A stretch of DNA of 64,000 nt from Symbiodinium natans (GCA_905221605.1 CAJNDS010002109.1:354501-418500); one strand, 5' to 3'. Positions 23,068 to 36,952 are shown, counted from the first letter of the stretch. Notes: a model not told the origin generated them from the sequence alone. Translations and numbers: made by a program.

Positions 23068-23167
23068 NNNNNNNNNNNNNNNNNNNNNNNNNNNNNNNNN
23101 NNNNNNNNNNNNNNNNNNNNNNNNNNNNNNNNNNNNNNNNNNNNNNNNNNNNNNNNNNNNNNNNNNN
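23068..23167. other. Scaffold gap (100 N)
   Basis: Exactly 100 N, the conventional length for a gap of unknown size. The left side ends inside the satellite array; the right side restarts in host sequence equivalent to 8692. Confidence 1.
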
Positions 23168-25866
23168 GTATAAACCCTAAGCCCGATAAACCCTAAACTC
23201 ATTGCTGTAAGCCCCCAGGAAGCCCTAAGCTGCCCTATTTCTGTGACCCTGCAGGAAGCCCGAGACCCTAAACCCTAAACGCTCAACCCTTAACCCTAAA
23301 CCCTAAACCCTAAACTCTAAACCCTAAACCTTCACTCCTCCCAGGATGCCACGACCTTTCGCCCCCCCGCGCCCCACAACCGGCTGGGGGAGTTCCTGGC
23401 GGCGATTCCGCTCCAGGGCCAGGCGGGGTTTAAAGGTTAGGGTTTAGGGTTTAGGGTTCAGGGTCAAGGTTTAGGGTTTAGGGTTTAGGGTTTAGGGTTT
23501 AGGGTTTAGGGTTTAGGGTTTAGGGTTTGGAGTTTAAGTAGGGTTGTAGGGCCAGGTGAGCACAGGGGCTTCGGTTTAGGGCTTTAGGGCTTCAGGGCTT
23601 TAGGGCTTTAGGGTTGCAGGGTTTTAGGGTTACATCTTAGGGCTTTAGGCTTTTGGCATTGGGGTTTTGGAGGTTTTGGGGGGGTTAGGGTTTCAGGGTT
23701 TCTGCGGCTTTTAGGGTTTTAGACGGTTTTTATGGTTTTTTCGACTGGATGGTTCCTTCTTAGCTTGCCCGAAAAAGGCCAGTTGCTGCATGAAAGCAGT
23801 GGGGCCCCAACAAGGAACGTCACCTGCAGAATCATGTGGAACCCAACATGTTGGGTTTAGGCAGGTTTTGTGTTGTAATTGGGTTTGAGCTGCACCTTGT
23901 TTCTTTGGCGCGGCTTGTGGGCTCTACAACACATATATATATATATGTATATATATATATAGATTATATATATATATATGTATGTATGAATTGTCTTCTT
24001 TTCACAAGGGTTATTTGTGCATTGATCTAGGTGGTTTTCTTCTTTCTTTTTGTTCTCCTTTATGTTATACATGCAAATATTATTAATGGTATCAGCATAT
24101 TTTTGTTCAAATACAAAGCAAGAATCCCCACACACAAAAAAGACTTGCTAGTAGCCTTGTTATCATTGTTATTCGTATTGTTACTATTTTCCATTATTAC
24201 TATTCCTACGTTTGTTTTTCTTTTATTATTTTATTTTCGTAATGATATGCTAATTGTGACTGCAAACGGTTTGAATGTGATTCACTACCATTGACACTTG
24301 GTGTTGTTGGTCGTTTTTTCTTTCCAATTCTTGCAATTATCTGTATCTGTTCCAGGGCCTGTCTTACAGGTTCTTTGTAGGGCGGAAGAAATCAAACTCC
24401 CTACTAAGACCCGTTAAGTTGAGAGCTTAGGATTTAGGGTTTAGAGTTTAGACTTTCGGTTTAAGTTGAGGGCTTAGGATTTAGGGGTTTAGGCTGAGGG
24501 TTTGGGGTTTACCCACCCAGGAGTGTCTTCAAACAGTTGCTCCACCCCCCCCCCCCCCCCCCCTGTCATACCCCCTTAGACAACCTAAGTAATGATCCCG
24601 TACATAACCTTAGCTAGGTGGGAACTAGAGGGGGGGGGGGGGGGTAGTGCCCCTAAACCCTAAACTTGAAACCCTAAGCCCTGTAGTAACTACAGGGCTT
24701 AGGGTTTCAAGTTTAGGGTTTAGGGGCACTACCGCCTGTAGTAGGGGAACCCATGAGTGTTTCGCACCCGCACTGTGGAGAAGGTGCTGGGCACTTCTGG
24801 CACTGATGCAGGCTCCCCTTCGGCGCCCTCGTGAGCAGTGGAGACGGTTGGGAAGCTTCGGGGTTTAGGGTTTAGGGTTTAGGGTTTAGGGTTGTTTAGG
24901 CACATGATGTCCAGGGCTTCGAGTTTCTCGGGCCCAAACTAGGCCCTTCTTCCCCTTTTTCAGGGCTTAGGGCAGGTTCCCTTCGAAGGCCACAACTGGC
25001 ACCCTTTGTGTTCCTGGGTCACTCTGGGGCTTAGGACTTGGGTTTAAAAAAGGCCTGGAGTTTAGGGCTTAGGTCAAGCCGGTCAGAGAGCCGATCTCCG
25101 CAAAGTAGATAACGCCCGACAGCCCCGATCCCAAAAAAGAGTAGTGTTTGCCCCCCCCCCCCCCCCACACACACAAAACAAACGGTGCAGGACAGGTTGT
25201 GGTCTAAGAGGCTGATATCAACACAACTTTCCGCGCAAATGAGCAACTTCCCACCCATACCTGTCCATTGCTGTTTAGGGTTTATTGTTTAGGGTTTAGG
25301 GTAGAGTCAGTACAAGCCCAAGCCTAGAATCCCCCGAAAACCCGAAACCCTAAACCCCAAACACCACACCCCCGTTAAGTTCACCCAAACCCCACACCCT
25401 AGATACGAAATACTAATAACATTATAACAATAGAATTCAGAAGGGAGTTTACGAACATAGGGGACCCCCAAAATAGACCCCCAAATAGTAGAAATCCCTC
25501 ATGAAAATGACCCAACAAGGTACCCTAAACCCTAAACCCTAAACCCTAAACCCTAAATTTAAGAGCCTCCGGCTCAAGCCGCCGACCCCGCAGGAGAACA
25601 AGTTTAAGGTTTGGGGTTTGGTGATTTTGTTTGCGGTACTGTTGGGGGGGGGGTGGTGGGGGTGGGGGGGGGGGTGGGGGGGGGGTGGGGGGGGGGGGTG
25701 GGGGGGGGGTGGGCGGGTTTTGGGGGGGGTGGGGTAGGGGGGGGTAGGGTTTTTCCAAAAGAGCCCCTATGCCGTGTGCGAAAACGCCTATGGTCCATGA
25801 GTTTACGCGGTGTGGGTGGCCTGTCCTCCACGGAAAAGCTGGCGGGGTACCCCCCCTACCCCCCAA
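23168..25866. repeat. Host flank, second assembly copy
   Basis: Repeats 8692-11388: telomere-type repeats, exon-like island (23345-23422), AT-rich island with (TA)n (23871-24376), the 91-nt palindrome (24643-24733), a poly-C tract and the G/T minisatellite (25644-25750). Differences from copy 1 cluster at homopolymers, for example around 24545-24640. Nothing new is encoded. Confidence 0.85.
24643..24733. repeat. Perfect 91-nt palindrome (copy 2)
   Basis: Identical to 10172-10262, although the neighbouring poly-G tract and spacer differ between copies. Its presence in both contigs argues against a one-off assembly fold-back. Confidence 0.85.
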
Positions 25867-26601
25867 AAATAGTGTAAAGGGGGATTGACAGGTCAATGGG
25901 TTTAGGGTTGTCGTGTCTTGTTCATTCTTTGTTTTTTCTCATTGCATCCTAACTTTTCTCCATTCGTTGCACCTGTTCTGTTTTCGTTTCTATTGTCATT
26001 GACGTTCTCACCCGTTTTGTCGTATTCTTTCACGTTTTCTGTTTCATCTCATCTCATTCGTTTTCTCATTTTTCTTCACTTCTTGCTCATCTCTTTCGTT
26101 TCTTGCATAACCCTAGTATTCCAATATTTTTGTTAAGTATTTGTTCCACCTCTCACGTTTCCATTTCTCCACCTAGTACTTTATCATACATTTTGTTTCT
26201 TGTCTCCTCATTCGTTATTTTCCCCATTTTTTTAGGCTATTATTCACTCTACTTTGCTATCTCATTCATTGTAACATTATGATCTCAAATACTGTTTAGA
26301 CACTATTCAACTTTTGTTCATTACTAGGGTTATTTTCCAAGGTCAAGTCAAATTTTCCAAAATTTTCAACAAAATTGACTTTGACACCTTAATCGTTTTA
26401 TTTTCCACTCCCTACCAACATTTCTAACACAAAAATTCTTGAAGTAGATTTTTAAACATTCTTAAATCATCACAGCTCATTCGTTATTTTCCACTTATTG
26501 TTTCGGTATTCTTCCGTGGTTCATAGATTATAACATAATATTCTAAATTATTGTTCAGACATTGTTCGGAGTTTGGGCAGTTCTGGGGTTTATGTTGTTG
26601 C
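25867..26601 (+). repeat. PLV left terminal inverted repeat (copy 2)
   Basis: Same sequence as 11389-12123. It pairs with the right terminal repeat 52646-53381. Confidence 0.9.
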
Positions 26602-26670
26602 TCGCGTATGCTACACGAAAACTGCGTGTTCAACCATTATATTATATTTAATAATAATATTATGGTTGCT

Positions 26671-27146
26671 TTAATTTGTTTCGGTTTCAGGTCCTGCCTG
26701 CTGTGTTAAATTTCGTTTATGTTTGTTGGTTTCTTCATGTATTACTACCCGATATTTTCCGATGTGACATTTACAAATAGGGCATTCAATCATTTGTTGT
26801 TTATACTCTTTATTTTTCATTAGTATTTCCTCTTTGTTTTTATCATAATAACATTTATTATATTTTGCTATTGTTTCCTTATTATTTTCACGTATGCTTT
26901 CTTTTGGTCTAATACTTTATCTCTATTGTGTTCTTTGTATTCTTTCTTCCTATTTAAAACCGCTTCTCTATTATCTTGATAATATTCTTTTGCTTTTTCC
27001 CTAAGTTCTTCTCGGTGGTTCTCTCTATATCTTGCTTTTTCTTCTAAACATTGGATACATAGTTTTCTGTCAGGTCTATAGTTGTCTGGGGTTTTAGACT
27101 TTTTACATTTTGAGCATTGCTTACATTCTTGGTTCATATTTTCCAT
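26671..27146 (-). pseudogene. Zinc-finger protein with Lys/Glu/Tyr repeats, frameshifted (copy 2)
   Basis: Same gene and same frameshift as 12193-12668 (open part 26868-27146). That both contigs share the lesion argues against a random base-calling error, unless both were affected in the same context. Confidence 0.6.
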
Positions 27147-27198
27147 ACCATATAATGGGGCGTAGTCTTTAAACCATTTTTAGGGCTCAATAAGTGTT

Positions 27199-27408
27199 GC
27201 ACTAGAGGGTTTCCCATAGGGGAAATATTTATTGCACTAGGGGGTTTCCCATAGGGGAAATATTTATTGCACTAGGGGGTTTCCCATAGGGGAAATATTT
27301 ATTGCACCTAGGCGTTTCCTATAGGGGAAATATTTATTGCACCTAGGCGTTTCCTATAGGGGAAATATTTATTGCACCTAGGCGTTTCCCACAGGGGAAA
27401 TTTTTATT
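27199..27408 (+). repeat. 35-bp tandem repeat, 6 units (copy 2)
   Basis: Same repeat as 12721-13105 with five fewer units of the GCACTAGGGGG type. The three variant units next to pPolB are conserved, so the length change occurred in the homogeneous part. Confidence 0.95.
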
Positions 27409-27728
27409 GAACCTAGACACCCAACAAAATGAAAAAAACATCAATTTTGAAAATACTGATTATAGAGGACGGAATAAAAACACCTACCCGAGGGAAAATC
27501 ACAACCAAAAGCAACAAAAAAGCAAACCACCCGAAAAAACATAGGGAAAACGCTGGCAAAAACAACAGAAAAATTAAAAAACATCAATTTTGAAAATCGT
27601 ATTTCTAAAGGAGGTACTTTTGAAACACCAACCCGAGGGTCGCGTTGCAACCATAAGCCCACCAACCCCAACCCACCAACACAAAACCTAGCCAAAATAT
27701 ACTTAAAGAAAAACGGCCTTAATAGTAT

Positions 27729-30700
27729 ATGGCTGAACCGGATTATGATTATATAATGGACTACCTAATAAGTAGTCGCATAGGCAACATAAAAACGCGT
27801 GGGAATAAAGAACTCAACAAGGTTATTATAGATGAAAAGGAATACTCTTATAACAAAGACAAACCACTTTCAAATATATTAAAAAAGAAATTAAGGACAA
27901 TATCCAAAACACAGGGTTTTAAAAGATATGTTATATTAAAGAAGGCAACAAAAGGCGTAGCAGTGAGAAAGGCTTTAGAAAAATACGCTATTAAACAAAA
28001 GCGAGGGTCACCGAAGAAACAAGTGCATTCAAAGGATACGCCAATTCATATTCAATATCCAACATAAAACTTAAAGGGTACAAAGGTTTATCATATTTAA
28101 AATATCAAGAAGGAAGACTTAAGGAGTTTTTAGGTAGAAATAACAACATGAAAATTAGAATTGACACCGAAATATCTTTTAACCATCCAGAACATGAAGA
28201 ACCCCAAAAATACAAAATAGGAAGTAGAATATACACCATCAACAACCAAGATGAACTTAAAACATCAATAGATAATATGGCTTCAGACATAGAGATTAAG
28301 GTGGAGAACTCACAGTTAAGAAAGTCGGGTTACACAATAAATAAGATTGAAAGCATTAGAATTCATTACGACAAATACAACCCAACAAGGGCAGGTAAAT
28401 ATATTGAATTACCTAAATGGTTTGCCACCAAAAAGGCCTGTATTCATATTAAAAATGATGATGATTATTGTTTCAAATATTGTGTACAATCTAGATTTTA
28501 TGAGATAATGAAGAAAGACCACCCCGATAGAATGTATCATTACAACAAGCTAAAAGAAAATGATAATTTAATAAACTGGGATGGTGTAGAATTTCCAGCA
28601 TCAGAGGAAGACATTGACACCTTTGAAAAAGTAAATTCTAACACAATATCAGTTAATGTTTATGGCATTGACCCTAACGGAACAAATAGCATAGTAGTTC
28701 ATAAAGTTACTAAAATTAAAAATCCTTCATGTCATGTTAATTTGTTGTTATTAGAAGAAGCAAATAATAGCCATTATGTTTTAATAAAAGATTATAGTCG
28801 TTTAATGGGGTCACAAACAAACAAACACAAGGAAAAACTATTTCATTGTAGATACTGTCAACATGGTTTTAACAAAGAAACACTACTAACAAATCATTTA
28901 TTAAAAGGATGCATGGCACACGAAATACAACAAATAGTGTTGCCAAAAGAGGGCACAACAATGTATTTTCAGAAACATTACAAAAAGCTTAAATGTCCTT
29001 ATGTTATTTATGGTGACTTTGAGTGTCTCACAGCACCATCATCAGAAGGAATAAAGGGTAGCTATCAGCATCATAAACCATGTGGTTTTATGCTTAATGT
29101 TGTTAACAGTATAACCAACGAAGCAACGCCTTATTTATATAGAGGTGAGGATTGTATGGATAAATTTTGTACAACTATTAATAAAATAAAAGAGGAGATT
29201 ATGGAAACGATGAAGGAGAAGAAAGAAATTCAATGGACAACAAAACAAAAGGAAGAACATAAAAAAGAGAAACATTGTTTTATATGTGGTGGTAAATTTG
29301 ACCATCAAAACCCAGCAAAAACAAAAGTAGCCGACCACTGTCATTTTACAGGACAATATAGAGGAGCGGCACACAACAAGTGTAATTTAGATTATTGTTT
29401 CAAATACTTTAGAATTCCAGTGTTTTTTCATAACCTAAAAAACTACGATGCTCACTTAATAATATCGCATATGGAGAAGTTAAATAAGAACAAGGACAAG
29501 ATAAGCGTAATAGCCCAGAACAGTGAGAAGTTTGTAACGTTTACGGTTGATAACTTAGAGTTTAAAGATAGTTTTAGTTTCTTATCATCATCATTAGATA
29601 AACTGGTTAAACTCACAAAATATGAAGAAAATTAGAAGAGAAAAGATTGGCAACATGGTTTCAAATTTAGTAAGAAAAACGTATATGTAGATGATGATAA
29701 TGATTTAGATTTATTAACAGATAAGGGCGTTTATCCATATGACTATTTTACTGACTTTAACAAGTTTAATGAAACATCCCTACCTAATATAGAAGACTTT
29801 TACAGTAAACTAACAGAAGAAGGGATTAAACAGTCAGAATATGATAGAGCAAACAAGATATGGGAGCATTTTAAGATAAAAAACCTAGGACAGTATCATG
29901 ACCTATATTTACAAACTGACGTTTTATTATTAACAGACGTTTTTGAAAACTTTAGAAAGACTTGTTTAGTAGATTATGGATTAGACCCAGCTCACTATAT
30001 AACATTACCTAATTTTAGTTGGGATGCCATGTTACTTAAAACAGGAATATCACTAGAACTAATTTACGACGAAGACATTTACAAAATGGTTGAAAATGGT
30101 TTACGTGGTGGCATGTGTCAGGTATCAATGAGAAAAGCAGAAGCAAATAATCCTTATATGGGAGAACAGTATGATGAACATAAAGAAACGTCATACATTA
30201 ATTATTTAGATGCTAATAATTTATATGGTCTGGCAATGTGTCAGAAATTACCATACAAAGATATTAAATTTGTTAATAACATCAATAACTTTACAGAAGA
30301 AGAGATATTGAATTATGACAACGGCGAGGAAGGTTACATATTAGACGTTGATTTAGAATATCCTAAAGAATTACATGATAAGCATATTGATTACCCACTA
30401 GCACCGCAGATTATGAGTGTTACATCAGATATGTTAAGCGATACCCAGAAAGAGATATATAAGACATACCACGAGAACAAGGATGCAAAAGATGAACAAA
30501 CAAAAAAGTTGATATTAAATGTTATGGACAAGACTAATTATATATTACATATTAATATTCTGAAGTTCTATTTGAAACAAGGGTTGAAGCTCAAAAAGGT
30601 CAATAGGGTAATAGCATTTAAACAGAAGGAATGGTTAAAGCCGTGGATTGATTTTAACACGGAGAAGAGGAAACAAGCTACATCGGACTTTGAAAAGGAC

Positions 30701-31467
30701 AAATATAAATTAATGAATAACGCAGTATATGGTAAGACGATGGAAAATGTAAGGGAACACATTAATTTTGAATTAGTAGATACTCAAGAGAGATACGCCA
30801 AATGTGTTAATAATCCTACATTCAAACACAGGCACATAATTAATGAAAATCTAGTAGGAGTGGAGAAGTTGAAAGAAAAGGTCAAATTAAATAAACCTAT
30901 ATATGTGGGAATGAGTATATTAGACTTATCTAAATTACATATGTATTCATTTTATTATGACGTCCTAAAAGAAAAGTATGATGAAAATGTTAGGCTAGTT
31001 TACACAGACACTGACAGTTTTGTTATTCATACTAAAACTAAAGATGTATATGATGATTTTAATGACATCAAAGACCAAATGGATTTTAGTGGTTATGATA
31101 AGAAGCACAAATGCTATGACCCGACCAATAAGAAAGTATTAGGTAAGTTTAAGGACGAGTGCGATGGAAAAATAATAACACATTTCATAGGACTGAAACC
31201 AAAATCATACGCGTTTAAGGTATTCAATGAAGTCAAGGAAGAAAAGAAATCAAAAGGAATAGTTAAACATAAAGTTAAGAAAGAATTGACATACAAACAA
31301 TATGAAGACACACTCATAGAAAACAGAAGTGACACAGTTAGTTTCAACACAATAAGAAGCAAGAACCACAGCATATATACAATAAATCAAGTGAAACAAT
31401 GCTTATCGTCATATGACAACAAACGTTATTATATAAATAGTGTTGAGAGTGTTCCGTATGGGCATTA
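27729..31467 (+). pseudogene. polB: Protein-primed family B DNA polymerase (pPolB), disrupted (copy 2)
   Basis: Same structure and same lesions as 13426-17164: open pieces 27729-28067, 28148-29635 and 30029-31467, with a frameshift near 28003 and the in-frame TAG at 29633-29635. I see five amino-acid differences from copy 1 (Pro/Ala, Val/Phe, Asn/His and Asn/Lys in the second piece; Arg/Leu in YDV(R/L)KEKYDE). The gene is interrupted at PYGHY by the array. After the array, 36857-36869 would complete it as GHYSTE plus stop if one TA is the target duplication; C-terminal GHY is usual for this family as I recall it. Confidence 0.9.
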
Positions 31468-34400
31468 CACCCCCGGGCCGAAAGTTTCGACCCACGGCAC
31501 ATGTTGGATGGCACGCAGACAGTGAAGGCTCCCGCGGAGTAGCGGAGTGCCGAAAAGTAGCGTTTTCCCTACGCCTGCTAGCGGAGAAATTAATACCCCG
31601 TTTTGAAAATATAGTTAGTAGCTCCGGAGGAGGCCCCCAGCCCCATTGTGTCAGGAGTCTATGGGGAAGAGGGCGGGGTATGGGTGTAAGAACCCCAAGA
31701 TGTTGGTGGGTCGAACTATCGGCCCGGCGCAGCATGGGTTTTGGTGGCCAGAGTTTGCTTCAAAAAGATGCCACCTTTTTGAAGTTTGGGCAAGACCAGT
31801 GCTCCCCGAACGCATGCTGCGCCAGGCCGAAAGTTCGTCGCACTCACAACATAAGACAAGAAGACAGCAGAAAACCCCCTCTCCCCCTTAGACTCCTGCA
31901 CTCCAAGAGCGCCGGGTCCTCCTCCGGAACATTAAAAATAGTATAAGTTTATTCCAGGGGATTAATTCCTCCGCTGGCCAGGCTAGAACAAAACCATGAT
32001 GCAATACTCTGCTGTCCTCCGTCAACTTTGTCTTGTCAAGAGCGACGAAACTTTATTCCTGGTCATGCTCCTCACAAGGCCGTTTCCACTAAAAAATCTG
32101 GCGTCCAGGACCTGGCCGGCGTCAGCATCGCGCAGAGCATGCGTTTTTGCGGCTAGAGTCTGCTTCAAAAAGTGCTTCCGGAAGGCAGCATGCGTTTTGG
32201 TCGCCAGAGTCTGCTTCACAAGTGCTTACGGACAGCTGCGTGCGTTTTGGTGGCCAGAGTCTGCTTGAAAAAGTGCTTACGGAAGGCAGCATGCGTTTTG
32301 GTGGCCAGTGTCTGCTTCAAAAAGTGCTTACGGAAGGCACCCCCGGGCCGAAAGTTTCGACCCACGGCACATGTTGGATGGCATGCAGACAGTGAAGGCT
32401 CCCGCCGAGTAGCGGAGTGCCGAAAAGTAGCGTTTTCCCTACGCCTGCTAGCGGAGAAATGAATACCCCGTTTTGAAAATATAGTACTATAGTAGCTCCG
32501 GAGGAGGCCCCCAGCCCCATTGTGTCAGGAGTCTATGGGGAAGAGGGTGGGGTATGGGTGTAAGAGCCCCAAGATGTTGGTGGGTCGAACTATCGGCCCG
32601 GCGCAGCATGCGTTTTGGTGGCCAGAGTTTGCTTCAAAAAGATCCCACCTTTTTGAAGTTTGGGCAAGACCAGTGCTCCCCGAACGCATGCTGCGCCAGG
32701 CCGAAAGTTCGTCGCACTCACAACGTAAGACAAGAAGATAGCAGAAAACCCCCTCTCCCCCTTAGACTCCTGCACTCCAAGAGCGCCGGGTCCTCCTCCG
32801 GAACATTAAAAATAGTATAAGTTTATTCCAGGGGATTAATTCCTCCGCTGGCCAGGCTAGAACAAAACCATGATGCAATACTCCGCTGTCCTCCGTCAAC
32901 TTTGTCGAGTCTTGTCAAGAGCGACGAAACTTTATTCCTGGTCATGCTCCTCACAAGGCCGTTTCCACTAAAAAATCTAGCGTCCAGGACCTGGCCGGCG
33001 TCAGCATCGCGCAGAGCATGCGTTTTTGTGGCTAGAGTCTGCTTCAAAAAGTGCTTCCAGAAGGCAGCATGCGTTTTGGTCGCCAGAGTCTGCTTCAAAA
33101 GTGCTTACTGACAGCAGCATGCGTTTTGGTGGCCAGAGTCTGCTTGAAAAAGTGCTTATGGATGCGTTTTGGTGGCCAGAGTCTGCTTCAAAAAGTGCTT
33201 ACGGAAGGCACCCCCGGGCCGAAAGTTTCGACCCACGGCACATGTTGGATGGCATGCAGACAGTGAAGGCTCCCGCGGAGTAGCGGAGTGCCGAAAAGTA
33301 GCGTTTTCCCTACGCCTGCTAGCGGAGAAATTAATACCCCGTTTTGAAAATATAGTACTATAGTAGCTCCGGAGGAGGCCCCCAGCCCCATTGTGTCAGG
33401 AGTCTATGGGGAAGAGGGCGGGGTATGGGTGTAAGAACCCCAAGATGTTGGTGGGTCGAACTATCGGCCCGGCGCAGCATGCGTTTTGGTGGCCAGAGTT
33501 TGCTTCAAAAAGATGCCACCTTTTTGAAGTTTGGGCAAGACCAGTGCTCCCCGAACGCATGCTGCGCCAGGCCGAAAGTTCGTCGCACTCACAACATAAG
33601 ACAAGAAGACAGCAGAAAACCCCCTCTCCCCCTTAGACTCCTGCACTCCAAGAGCGCCGGGTCCTCCTCCGGAACATTAAAAATAGTATAAGTTTATTCC
33701 AGGGGATTAATTCCTCCGCTGGCCAGGCTAGAACAAAACCATGATGCAATACTCCGCTGTCCTCCGTCAACTTTGTCGAGTCTTGTCAAGAGCGACGAAA
33801 CTTTATTCCTGGTCATGCTCCTCACAAGGCCGTTTCCACTAAAAAATCTAGCGTCCAGGACCTGGCCGGCGTCGGCATCGCGCAGAGCATGCGTTTTTGT
33901 GGCTAGAGTCTGCTTCAAAAAGTGCTTCCAGAAGGCAGCATGCGTTTTGGTCGCCAGAGTCTGCTTCAAAAGTGCTTACTGACAGCAGCATGCGTTTTGG
34001 TGGCCAGAAAAAGTCTGCTTCAAAAAGTGCTTACGGAAGGCACCCCCGGGCCGAAAGTTTCGACCCACGGCACATGTTGGATGGCATGCAGACAGTGAAG
34101 GCTCCCGCGGAGTAGCGGAGTGCCGAAAAGTAGCGTTTTCCCTACGCCTGCTAGCGAGAAATTAATAGAAAATATAGTTAGTAGCTCCGGAGGAGGCCCC
34201 CAGCCCCATTGTGTCAGGAGTCTATGGGGAAGAGGGCGGGGTATGGGTGTAAGAACCCCAAGATGTTGGTGGGTCGAACTATCGGCCCGGCGCAGCATGC
34301 GTTTTGGTGGCCAGAGTTTGCTTCAAAAAGATCCCACCTTTTTGAAGTTTGGGCAAGACCAGTGCTCCCCGAACGCATGCTGCGCCAGGCCGAAAGTTCG

Positions 34401-36854
34401 TCGCACTCACAACATAAGACAAGAAGACAGCAGAAAACCCCCTCTCCCCCTTAGACTCCTGCACTCCAAGAGCGCCGGGTCCTCCTCCGAAACATTAAAA
34501 ATAGTATAAGTTTATTCCAGGGGATTAATTCCTCCGCTGGCCAGGCTAGAACAAAACCATGATACAATACTCCGCTGTCCTCCGTCAACTTTGTCGAGTC
34601 TGGTCAAGAACGACGAAATTTTATTCCTGGTCATGCTCCTCACAAGGCCGTTAGCGTCCAGGACCTGGCCGGCGTCAGCATCGCGCAGAGCATGCGTTTT
34701 TGTGGCTAGAGTCTGCTTCAAAAAGTGCTTCCAGAAGGCAGCATGCGTTTTGGTCGCCAGAGTCTGCTTCAAAAGTGCTTACTGACAGCAGCATGCATTT
34801 TGGTGGCCAGAGTCTGCTTGAAAAAAGTGCTTACGGATGCATTTTGGTGGCCAGAGTCTGCTTCAAAAAGTGCTGACGGAAGGCACCCCCGGGCTGAAAG
34901 TTTCGACCCACGGCACATGTTGGATGGCATGCAGACAGTGAAGGCTCCCGCGGAGTAGCGGAGTGCCGAAAAGTAGCGTTTTCCCTACGCCTGCTAGCAG
35001 AGAAATTAATACCCCGTTTTGAAAATATAGTACTATAGTAGCTCCGGAGGAGGCCCTCAGCCCCCAAGATGTTGGTGGGTCGAACTATCGGCCCGGCGCA
35101 GCATGCGTTTTGGTGGCCAGAGTTTGCTTCAAAAAGACCCCACCTTTTTGAAGTTTGGGCAAGACCAGTGCTCCCCGAACGCATGCTGCGCCAGGCCGAA
35201 AGTTCGTCGCACTCATAAGATAAGACAAGAAGACAGCAGAAAACCCCCTCTCCCCCTTAGACTCCTGCACTCCAAGAGCGCCGGGTCCTCCTCCGGAACA
35301 TTAAAAATAGTATAAATTTATTCCAAGGGATTAATTCCTCCGCTGGCCAGGCTAGAACAAAACCATGATGCAATACTCCGCTGTCCTCCATCAACTTTGT
35401 CGAGTCTTGTCAAGAGCGACGAAATTTTATTCCTGGTCATGCTCCTCACAAGGCCATTTCCACTAAAAAATCTAGCGTCCAGGACCTGGCCGGCGTCAGC
35501 ATCGCGCAGAGCATGCGTTTTTGCGGCTAGAGTCTGCTTCAAAAAGTGCTTCCGGAAGGCAGCATGCGTTTTGGTCGCCAGAGTCTGCTTCACAAGTGCT
35601 TACGGACAGCTGCGTGCGTTTTGGTGGCCAGAGTCTGCTTGAAAAAGTGCTTACGGAAGGCAGCATGCGTTTTGGTGGCCAGTGTCTGCTTCAAAAAGTG
35701 CTTACGGAAGGCACCCCCGGGCCGAAAGTTTCGACCCACGGCACATGTTGGATGGCATGCAGACAGTGAAGGCTCCCGCGGAGTAGCGGAGTGCCGAAAA
35801 GTAGCGTTTTCCCTACGCCTGCTAGCGGAGAAATTAATACCCCGTTTTGAAAATATAGTACTATAGTAGCTCCGGAGGAGGCCCCCAGCCCCATTGTGTC
35901 AGGAGTCTATGGGGAAGAGGGCGGGGTATGGGTGTAAGAACCCCAAGATGTTGGTGGGTCGAACTATCGGCCCGGCGCAGCATGCGTTTTGGTGGCCAGA
36001 GTTTGCTTCAAAAAGATGCCACCTTTTTGAAGTTTGGGCAAGACCAGTGCTCCCCGAACGCATGCTGCGCCAGGCCGAAAGTTCGTCGCACTCACAACGT
36101 AAGACAAGAAGATAGCAGAAAACCCCCTCTCCCCCTTAGACTCCTGCACTCCAAGAGCGCCGGGTCCTCCTCCGGAACATTAAAAATAGTATAAGTTTAT
36201 TCCAGGGGATTAATTCCTCCGCTGGCCAGGCTAGAACAAAACCATGATGCAATACTCTGCTGTCCTCCGTCAACTTTGTCTTGTCAAGAGCGACGAAACT
36301 TTATTCCTGGTCATGCTCCTCACAAGGCCGTTTCCACTAAAAAATCTGGCGTCCAGGACCTGGCCGGCGTCAGCATCGCGCAGAGCATGCGTTTTTGCGG
36401 CTAGAGTCTGCTTCAAAAAGTGCTTCCGGAAGGCAGCATGCGTTTTGGTCGCCAGAGTCTGCTTCACAAGTGCTTACGGACAGCTGCGTGCGTTTTGGTG
36501 GCCAGAGTCTGCTTGAAAAAGTGCTTACGGAAGGCAGCATGCGTTTTGGTGGCCAGTGTCTGCTTCAAAAAGTGCTTACGGAAGGCACCCCCGGGCCGAA
36601 AGTTTCGACCCACGGCACATGTTGGATGGCATGCAGACAGTGAAGGCTCCCGCGGAGTAGCGGAGTGCCGAAAAGTAGCGTTTTCCCTACGCCTGCTAGC
36701 GGAGAAATTAATACCCCGTTTTGAAAATATAGTACTATAGTAGCTCCGGAGGAGGCCCCCAGCCCCATTGTGTCAGGAGTCTATGGGGAAGAGGGCGGGG
36801 TATGGGTGTAAGAACCCCAAGATGTTGGTGGGTCGAACTATCGGCCCGGCGCAG
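31468..36854 (+). mobile_element. TA-flanked satellite array inserted in pPolB (complete copy)
   Basis: A 5387-bp insertion of about 6.3 units; unit starts near 31468, 32339, 33210, 34042, 34884, 35714 and 36586. It begins TA-CACCCCCGGGCCGAAAG and ends CGGCCCGGCGCAG-TA. The two ends are imperfect inverted repeats of ~28 bp (CACCCCCGGGCCGAAAGTTTC versus CTGCGCCGGGCCGATAGTTC). Both outer edges abut TA, as with Tc1/mariner-like TA target duplications. No transposase is encoded. Either a tandemly amplified non-autonomous element jumped in as an array, or one unit inserted and then amplified. Shortened units occur (for example around 34000-34180 and 35050). Confidence 0.8.
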
Positions 36855-36952
36855 TATTCCACAGAATAATGCACAGAAGCGATTAAATGAAATCTATGGT
36901 TTCATTTTTATCCCCTATGGGTATCAAGGTATCAAAACTATTTAAAGACATG

